From Cryptomeria japonica (lineage: Eukaryota; Streptophyta; Pinopsida; Cupressales; Cupressaceae), in assembly GCF_030272615.1 (NCBI RefSeq), contig NC_081405.1:469764008-469828007 (forward strand): a stretch of 64,000 nt of DNA. Reading direction: 5' to 3'. Within the stretch, counting starts at the first letter, position 1, and every line of letters starts with the position of its first letter. Below are positions 57,513-64,000 of this stretch, in pieces. The notes under the pieces were generated by a model. It searched no databases. It was not told where the DNA came from and saw only the letters and a program-made list of their open reading frames with translations. The position numbers and the translations under genes were made by a program.

Positions 57513-57961
57513 AATTAAATAATTCTTAATTATTTAATTGTTGTCCTTCTAAACCATTAATTAAATAATATTCATTATTTAATTAATGTTCATCATTATC
57601 TTTTTCTAATCAATTAATCTTGATCTTAATCGCATATCCTAACTATTCTTCTTCGATTAAATAATTCACTTAATTATTTAATCCCTTTATTCTAAGCTAA
57701 TTATTCTTCCATGATTAAATAATTATTTTAATTATTTAATCCATTTCTCCAAATTATTCTATTTAAATACATTTTTAATTTATTTAATTACCATGTGTGG
57801 GTGAAATAAATAAATTTTATTTATTTATTTACGACCCACTTAAATCTTCCACTTTTTATTTTTTATTCTCTCATATACTAGCATTTCTTCTAAGATAAAT
57901 AAATAATATTATTAATTTATCCCTTTATCTATCAATTAAATAAATATATTTTATTTAATTG
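57513..57961. repeat. String of perfect AT-rich hairpins
   Basis: Perfect inverted repeats with 3-5 base loops: 57513-57524 with 57528-57539 (12 bp), 57556-57569 with 57574-57587 (14 bp), 57655-57666 with 57672-57683 (12 bp), 57713-57724 with 57730-57741 (12 bp), about 57804-57814 with 57816-57826, and 57933-57944 with 57950-57961 (12 bp). Arm sequences differ between hairpins (ends GATT/AATC, CAATT/AATTG, ATTAATT/AATTAAT), yet each stays perfectly paired. Confidence 0.9.
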
Positions 57962-58045
57962 CCTAATCAATAAATATGAGGAACAAATTAATAAATTATA
58001 TTTATCATAAATATCTTCTTCTAATTGCTAATTTTAGCTAACAAA

Positions 58046-58318
58046 TGGAGATAATTAATAAATTTTATTTATTAATTTCACCATTTATCCTCTTCTCATG
58101 TGGAGATAATTAATAAATTTCATTTATTAATTTATCATATTTATCCTCTTCTCAAGTAGAGATAATTAATAAATTTTATTTATTAATTTATCATATTTAT
58201 CTGCTTTTTATGTGGAGATAATTAATAAATTTTATATATTGATTCCTCCATTTATCTTCACGTGGAGATAATTAATAAATTTTATGTATTAATTCTCCAT
58301 ATTATCTTATTTTCTTTA
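58046..58318 (+). repeat. Five ~55-bp tandem repeats with internal hairpin
   Basis: Copies start at 58046, 58101, 58157, 58213 and 58263 with TGGAGATAATTAATAAATTT then TATTTATTAATTT and a pyrimidine-rich TATCCTCTTCTCA tail. Each unit contains the inverted repeat AATTAATAAA/TTTATTAATT. Confidence 0.95.
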
Positions 58319-58920
58319 TATGCTTGATCTCTCCATCTTTCTTCCATTTTAACCCATCTTCTAAATGGCATCTTTGAGTTGCATTCAATCGTGTCCATTC
58401 AACTTCCTAAAAATCAATTTGATCTTTGGTTGTTCAATGAAATTCAAATTTTTATAAATTGAGGTCTCATTCTTGATTTGAAACAATTTATTTTCTAGTA
58501 TTCTCACTTTATTCTGTCAAAATAGCCTTAGAATCACAATTTCTAGTATTCTTGCTATCATTATCCTTGCTTTCATTCATATTTGTGTACTTTGCAATTT
58601 GAGAGTGACATATCCACTTTAGAGAAGAAAGAAGAAGCAATGAAACACCATCAAAGGAGTGTAATGAGATTTTATTATGAATTTAACGTTGTTTATTTCA
58701 ATTACGCTTTGTTTTGATAGCTTTGTTGGTTAGATTAGGTGATTTTGCATGTTGTTTAGTTTTTGTGGTTAGCTTAGAGACCTCATGCTTCATTGATCCC
58801 CAATTTCCTAGTCGACATTATTTACTGTAAAACTTCATGTAAAAGATGAAGCTAATGTTCATTTTAATAAAATGCAACATACTCCTCTTTGGTGATCTCT
58901 TCTAGATTTCTCATCCAAAA

Positions 58921-59244
58921 TGATATAAGAATATCATCATGATCCACCAAAGTAAATAGCTTGCCCCGCTAACTTGTTTTCTAAGAAACTCATCAAAAAT
59001 AATTTTACCAACAACTCTAATTCATTTCATTTGAATTCTTGTAGAATGTTGAAAAACACATCAAGGATACCCAATCTCATGAATCTTGTAGAATTGGAAA
59101 TTTCTTAGTACTACGAGCTTGAGCATGAGTTGCATCTTGAGTGTATGAACTCTCTCGAGAGGTTCATAATTGACAAATGCTCAAAGCTCAATTATCTTCA
59201 TTTGTATAGATGTTGATCTTTCGTTCCTTTAAAACCTAGACCTA
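58921..59244. other. Spacer before 21-bp array
   Basis: No feature recognised. Confidence 0.4.
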
Positions 59245-59387
59245 CACACTTGAAGTCCAAAACTACATAGTTGGAGCTAATTTTTGCATAGTAGGAGCTA
59301 ATTTTTGCGCAATTGGAGCTAATGTTTGCGTAGTTGGAGCATGATTTATACCTAGTTAAGAATGATTTCTACACATTTGGCCTAATT
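59245..59387 (+). repeat. 21-bp tandem array near element E, first part
   Basis: Units start at 59245, 59266, 59287, 59308 and 59329 (exactly 21 bp), with consensus CATAGTTGGAGCTAATTTTTG. Two more diverged units follow to 59387, where a solo copia LTR interrupts the array; CATAGTTGATC after the LTR (60511) looks like the next unit. Confidence 0.85.
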
Positions 59388-60499
59388 TGTTGAATATTTT
59401 GGACAAATGAGAGGAGGAGTGAATCAGTTGTATATTAAAAATATATTCCTTTTCCCACAAAAATAAATCCGATAACATAAAAACTCAAATTACTTAACCA
59501 TAAACAGATAAGAGCATGAAAAAAACACACATGAAACACCAAATATGACATGGAAAATCCAAGAAGGGAAAAACCACAAAGATTGATAGTTCTCAATATG
59601 AAAACACCTATTAGGGTGACACCAATTAAGGTTATTTTAATAGAAATGTCTCACTGCCAGAATGCTTACTGTAGGTGGGCTCACTACCCGGATAAAACCA
59701 ACAAAAAAAGGAGGGTTCATTGCCCGGAGGAAGAAAGAAATAATTCACCATAAGGGTACAACTACCACACAGCTGCAATGCCGAAAGAAACCTTAGGCTC
59801 ATTGCCACCGATATGAAACAACACCAACAAACAACTATACTAGTCAACCACTTAGCATCAACAAAGATAGATCTTCCTTTTATAATAAACTTCCTTCTAC
59901 AAATCCCTTCTCTATATTTTCATTAAAACCATTCTTTATACATATCAATCTCCAAAATATATTTTCCAAGTCAACCAAGAAGATAAAAAAATATAATTCA
60001 AAATAGGTCTTCACTAAGCATTCTTGCAGTGGAAAGGAATGAGAAATGGACCACACCACAAAGCAACAATAGGTTATCCAAGCACCACAATCACATGACC
60101 AAAGATAGAGCATCTGGGGTTAACCAAACCAAGAAAGAACATAACCAAAAGCACATTTTTGGAGCACACCAACATGTGCCGAATTAGAAAGATACATGCA
60201 TGACTATCATAAATACAAAAAAACAACAGGAGAACTAAAAATGTGGAGCAATACAAAGATTTACAAACTCACTAGACAGTCATTATCATCATCGCATAGA
60301 CTTCCGGAGCACACCTTCGAGGCTACAAAACATGAGAGTATAATCTCAAGGAAATATCCAACAATATGTCACCACATCATTAGAATATTTGCAACAAATT
60401 AGAAATGCAGAGTAAAACCAAAATACTGAAACACAAAATTAGTACGTTGACATCAATGACAACCATAGTGATACACGAAGCAACTTTACATTTGCAACA
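59388..60499 (-). repeat. Solo copia-type LTR
   Basis: Ends are TGTTG (59388) and CAACA (60499), flanked by TAATT and TCATT, a 5-bp target duplication with one mismatch. On - it contains GTGGTTTTTCCC and a GATTTTCCATGTCA block, and TTGTCATTGATGTCAA near its start, all seen in the copia LTRs at 20346 and 43167, though overall sequence differs. No internal copia sequence is attached, so it is a solo LTR. Small frames inside it are not genes. Confidence 0.75.
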
Positions 60500-61430
60500 T
60501 CATTTTTTGCATAGTTGATCATCAATTTGATTTTTTCTTAATGTTTGCTTGCATGCAGGGTTTTTTGTGATAGGATCTCTTACATGCAAGGTTTTTTATT
60601 TGATATGAATGTTTAATGATTAGATTTTTTGATTGAATTGTCTACAATGAACTACAATCTTCACAAAGTCTAATTAGGGAATCAATCAACCATAATCTTT
60701 TATTTCTTCAATTTAAGGTATTTCAGTGAATTACAATCTTTACATAGTTTAATTAGGGGATCAATCAACCATAATATTTCATTTGAGTTTAAAGGATTTC
60801 AATGAACTACGATTTTCACATAGTCTAAGTAAGGGATCAATCAACCATAATAATTCATTTCAGTTTGAAGGATTAAAATCAATCATTCACATAAGATTGA
60901 TTAGGGGTTGAAAGAATTGAAAATCACTCACATAAGATTAATTAGAAGGGGAAATAATTGCAAATCTCATCTAGCTTAATTAGGGTTACAATCAATCACA
61001 AATTACACATTTCATTTTGCAAATAGGATCTCAAGGGGAGATATTAAGTTAGATAAAGTTTTAGATTATGAGTCAAAATAGTTCTCCCATATGAGAATGT
61101 AATCTCAATACTTCAACGAAATTTTGGGTTTTCAAGATGAACAAGAGGATATCATTTCAAAATTGAACACTCTTGCTTGGAAAAAAAAAAAGTTTTGTAG
61201 AATACATGCGCAAAAATCTCATCCTATAAGAAGAGGAAGAAAGAGCACAATACCAAGAAGACGCTCTTCAAAGGGAACTTATCGCATAATAAAATCAATC
61301 TCCTCAACCAAACCTTGTATTTCATCGACAAAATTTAAATTATGTTTTTAGTCAATTGCAGTACTTAGATGCTTGAATTAGGGTTATATTTCATCAATTA
61401 TGCATTTTGAACTAATTTGCTTCTCTGTTA
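60500..61430 (+). other. Spacer with a loose repeat around ATCAATCAACCATAAT
   Basis: Between about 60650 and 60900 the phrase (G)GGATCAATCAACCATAAT recurs three times (near 60677, 60759, 60834), together with ACTACAATCTTCACA-like blocks, as a degenerate repeat of about 80 bp. No gene; the frame 61124-61351 has no domain. Confidence 0.5.
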
Positions 61431-61569
61431 TGCAGTTGGAGCCCAAAGTTGTTCATTTGAAGCCTTATTTTGCATAGTTGAAGCCTTATTTTGCATAGTT
61501 GAAGCCTTATTCTACATAGTTGAAGCCTTATTATATGCAGTTGAGCCTCTGTTATGTACAATTAACTGG
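61431..61569 (+). repeat. 21-bp tandem array, second part
   Basis: Units start at 61431, 61452, 61473, 61494, 61515, 61536 and 61557, all exactly 21 bp apart, with consensus CATAGTTGAAGCCTTATTTTG. Unlike the TAGCGC arrays, whole units are conserved in the central copies. The first and last units are more diverged. Confidence 0.9.
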
Positions 61570-62649
61570 TAAAGGTTGATTTTTGTTTTTGGTTTATCAG
61601 TCAATTTTGCAAAGTTTTTTATTCTATTTAGCATAGATATTTTTGGGATACTAATGATTTATGTAGGAATTTGACAATAATGGGATGAAGATTGAATGAA
61701 ACAAACTACTAATGAGTTTGGTGTAGGACACTTGATGAAGATTCATAACTCCAAACAACTTGTGTGTTTGTTTTTCATATATTAGATAGCATTTCATCTT
61801 AATAATGGAATGAACATTTGTTTTATGTGTCTTGTGCACTTGCACAATTCAAGAATAGGTTGGACCCACAATTTCACTAAGTATCCTCTCCCCTTTCCTA
61901 AATGGGATCTTGGGTGTACAAGAAAAGTGTCAGCGACACCTAATTTTTCTTTTTATTAATAAAATATCTTTGGTAATTTCATCACCTCATAGTGTATTTC
62001 AAAAATTGAAACACCTTTGGGGATTTCATCACCTCATAGTGGGTTTCGAGCAATATTTCACTTTGGGCTGCTATATAAAAGGCTTTGCCAAACTGTCCAT
62101 AAGGCCAGAGTGCAATTTAAATTTGGGTCTTTCAATAAGGGTTGTAAGAGATTTAAGTAGCTTGCTTTGCAAATCTGTTATGTGTCTTTGTTCCTCAAAT
62201 AATAACTAAGAAGCAATTGTTGTAGAAAGACAAAAACCCATGCTCACTGATTTAGGGAATGTGGATTGTATCTTGTAGATACCCCTCATGAACCCTTCAT
62301 CATGAGATGAAATTCCTTGGTCAAAAAGGTTTCCAAACTTTCAGGGAATGAGATATTGTGTGCTCGTATTGTGGTGGTGGAGCCAGTGTCACAAAATCTC
62401 TACATATCCACTTTGTCTATGGTACTTCTATGTAGTAGGGGCCTCAACGAGTAGTATCCACTTTCCATCCTAAGTTGTATATGCTTACAAATATCTTCAA
62501 TTGTTGAAACCAGTAATTTTAAACATGGTCTAATCTAGCCCCCCTTCAGTTATTAGTTTGATTTTTTTATAGATTCAAGCAATCAAGAAGACATTCTATC
62601 TACTATTTTTTATGTGAGTGTTCATGGTAAACATTTCCAATAAAAAATC
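61570..62649. other. Unassigned stretch
   Basis: No gene or RNA recognised. The repeated phrase TTTCATCACCTCATAGTG occurs twice (near 61977 and 62025) as a local duplication of about 48 bp. The frame 61910-62209 has no domain. Confidence 0.4.
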
Positions 62650-62823
62650 AAAACCTTAAACATTGAAAACCCAAAATTTTGTCTCAAAATTCAAACATTG
62701 CAAACTCAAAATTTTGTCGCAAAATTCAAACATTGCAAACTCAAAATTTTGTCCCAAAATTCCAACATTGGAAACTCAAAACCTTGTCCAAAACCCAAAA
62801 CATTGCAAACCCCAAACAATGTA
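62650..62823 (+). repeat. Five 35-bp tandem repeats
   Basis: Units start at 62650, 62685, 62720, 62755 and 62789 with consensus CAAAATTCAAACATTGCAAA then CTCAAAATTTTGTCC. The last unit has lost the TTTTGTC part. Confidence 0.9.
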
Positions 62824-62888
62824 AAAAATTTCAACCCTAAAACTTCAAAACATGGGAGATCTAAAATGTTTCGACATTGCATAGGTAT

Positions 62889-63235
62889 CATCTTAGACCA
62901 AATTTTAATAGTTGTCACTAATCCTAAGTCTTAGGTTCATTCCCATAGTATATCAAAATCATCTTAGACTACTTTGCATAATTGTCACTATCCTAAGTCT
63001 TTGATTCATTTTCACATCATCTCAAACTCATTTTAGACTAGATTTACATAGTTGTCATTATTCTAAGTCTTAGATTCATTTCCACACTATCTCATATTGT
63101 CTCAGGATAAACTTTGCATAATTGTTATCCTTCCTACATCTTAGGTTCATCTTAACATTATCCCAAAATCATTATTTTTACCAATCCCAAAATCATCCTA
63201 GGATAATCTTTGATAGTTTCTCATATTCCTAAGTC
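62889..63235 (+). repeat. About five ~70-bp degenerate tandem repeats
   Basis: Units begin with CATCTTAGAC or variants at 62889, 62960, 63029, 63098 and 63194 (steps 71, 69, 69, then 96 around a damaged copy). Shared blocks are TTGCATAATTGTCAC and CCTAAGTCTTAGGTTCAT. Confidence 0.8.
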
Positions 63236-64000
63236 ATAGGATCAATTATCACCTCAGTTTGCATTATCTTTGAATGAGGACATTCCTTAGTTGAATCGAA
63301 AAACCTTTCACATTAGTTCATTATCATTTCCTTTAGCACATATCCATTTAAGTCAAATTCTCATTTTAGGCCATTTCATTTCCTTATTATGAATCCTCAT
63401 ATTGCATTTAGATCCTAAATCATATTTTGAAAATCTTAGAAACATCAATTCTTAGGACCAAATCCTACGCTATTATTAAGAAGTCTACACCTTATAAAAA
63501 ATTATGTCCATCATCAATCATTTTCAAGTCAAAACCCTATCTCATCAATCTAGCGATGGATAGGACTTTGTCCTTATCCATCATTTTTTTCTTTTTTCCT
63601 TTAAAGGTCTTGCAATTGTTCCAATCTCTTAGGGTTACACCTTTATATTTGTAATCTTAAAGGTTTCCAAAATCTCAAAAATCCATAAAAAACTAGGTGC
63701 ATTGTCATCCTTAAAGTTGCATTTTTACATTTTCCCAAAATCTCAAAACACCAAAAGCATAAGTAATATCACTTAGTTGCAATGCATTTCATCTTAAACT
63801 TCCAAAATCCCCCCCCCCCAAAATAAAATAGCATAGTCCTAAGTGCATGTGCAAGATTAATGGTTCAAACAATATCTCAAGTTTCTAGGAAACAAAAAGA
63901 TTCAATAGACCAACCTGTGAGTAGTTTGATGGATGATACACAATTGAGACAATCACAATCTAATCTAGCACAACAAGGTAGCATTATGCAATTTATTTTC
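63236..64000. other. Unassigned end of window
   Basis: No gene recognised. A run of C near 63812 and scattered CCAAAATC phrases are the only notable features. Confidence 0.4.

Larger units (their letters stand above)
57397..58920 (+). repeat. LTR-like region (element E) with hairpin string
   Basis: Starts TGTAGACACTGAAACC, similar in form to the element D LTR start TGTATACACC. It has an AT-rich U3-like part full of inverted repeats, a TATA-like TTTTTATAAATTGAGG near 58452, and a less AT-rich part after it. Orientation + and the end near 58920 are inferred from this comparison. No polypurine tract or primer site was found next to it. Confidence 0.5.

Noticed and set aside
1-64000. tRNA, rRNA or host protein-coding genes
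   Set aside because: No tRNA cloverleaf, rRNA block or intron-exon gene with a recognisable product was seen by eye on either strand; a tRNA and gene-prediction scan would be needed to exclude short ones.

Overview
The window looks like intergenic DNA of a large seed-plant genome, most likely a gymnosperm (inference). It is AT-rich and packed with nested, decayed retrotransposons, and I see no convincing host gene, rRNA or tRNA. Almost every recognisable reading frame is a broken retroelement gene, so most coding entries are pseudogenes.

Layout. (1) 1-5479 is the internal region of a Ty3/gypsy chromovirus on +, starting with the last 5 bases of its 5' LTR. In order it carries a tRNA-Met primer binding site, a small ORF (104-499) whose N-terminus copies the histone H3 tail, then gag, protease, RT, RNase H, integrase and a chromodomain. 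Its 3' LTR starts at 5480. (2) A 9 kb L1-type LINE on - (about 6010-15023) sits inside that LTR between matching 14-bp target duplications, with three ~0.5 kb tandem units in its 3' UTR. (3) 17345-18045 is the integrase/chromodomain end of a second chromovirus plus its LTR. (4) 19740-22130 is a Tat-like pol fragment on + split by a copia LTR. (5) 22131-~38890 is a Tat-lineage element on - (element B) with gag, protease, G-patch, RT, two RNase H domains and integrase; an antisense plant-mobile-domain (PMD) gene lies between integrase and the 3' LTR. (6) About 38890-41778 is the 3' end and LTR of another element on + (element D), inserted in a Tat fragment on - (41779-43166). (7) 43167-55017 is a Ty1/copia element on -, interrupted by a 6.8 kb insertion (46394-53182) with 5-bp target duplications, no recognisable pol or LTR, one long decayed reading frame of unknown function and an upstream tandem array. 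(8) 55.1-64 kb holds no gene: an LTR-like region with hairpin arrays, a solo copia LTR and several short tandem arrays.

Most worth a second look: the H3-tail-like ORF in an element that also encodes a chromodomain; an array of conserved ~8-bp cores (TAGCGCAT type) repeating every 21 bp, placed in the leaders of both the sense gag gene and the antisense PMD gene of element B, with a similar 21-bp array near 59.2-61.6 kb; LTR U3 regions built from strings of perfect hairpins; and the pol-less 6.8 kb insertion.

All coordinates and motifs were read by eye. Domain calls rest on recognised motifs, not on database searches.
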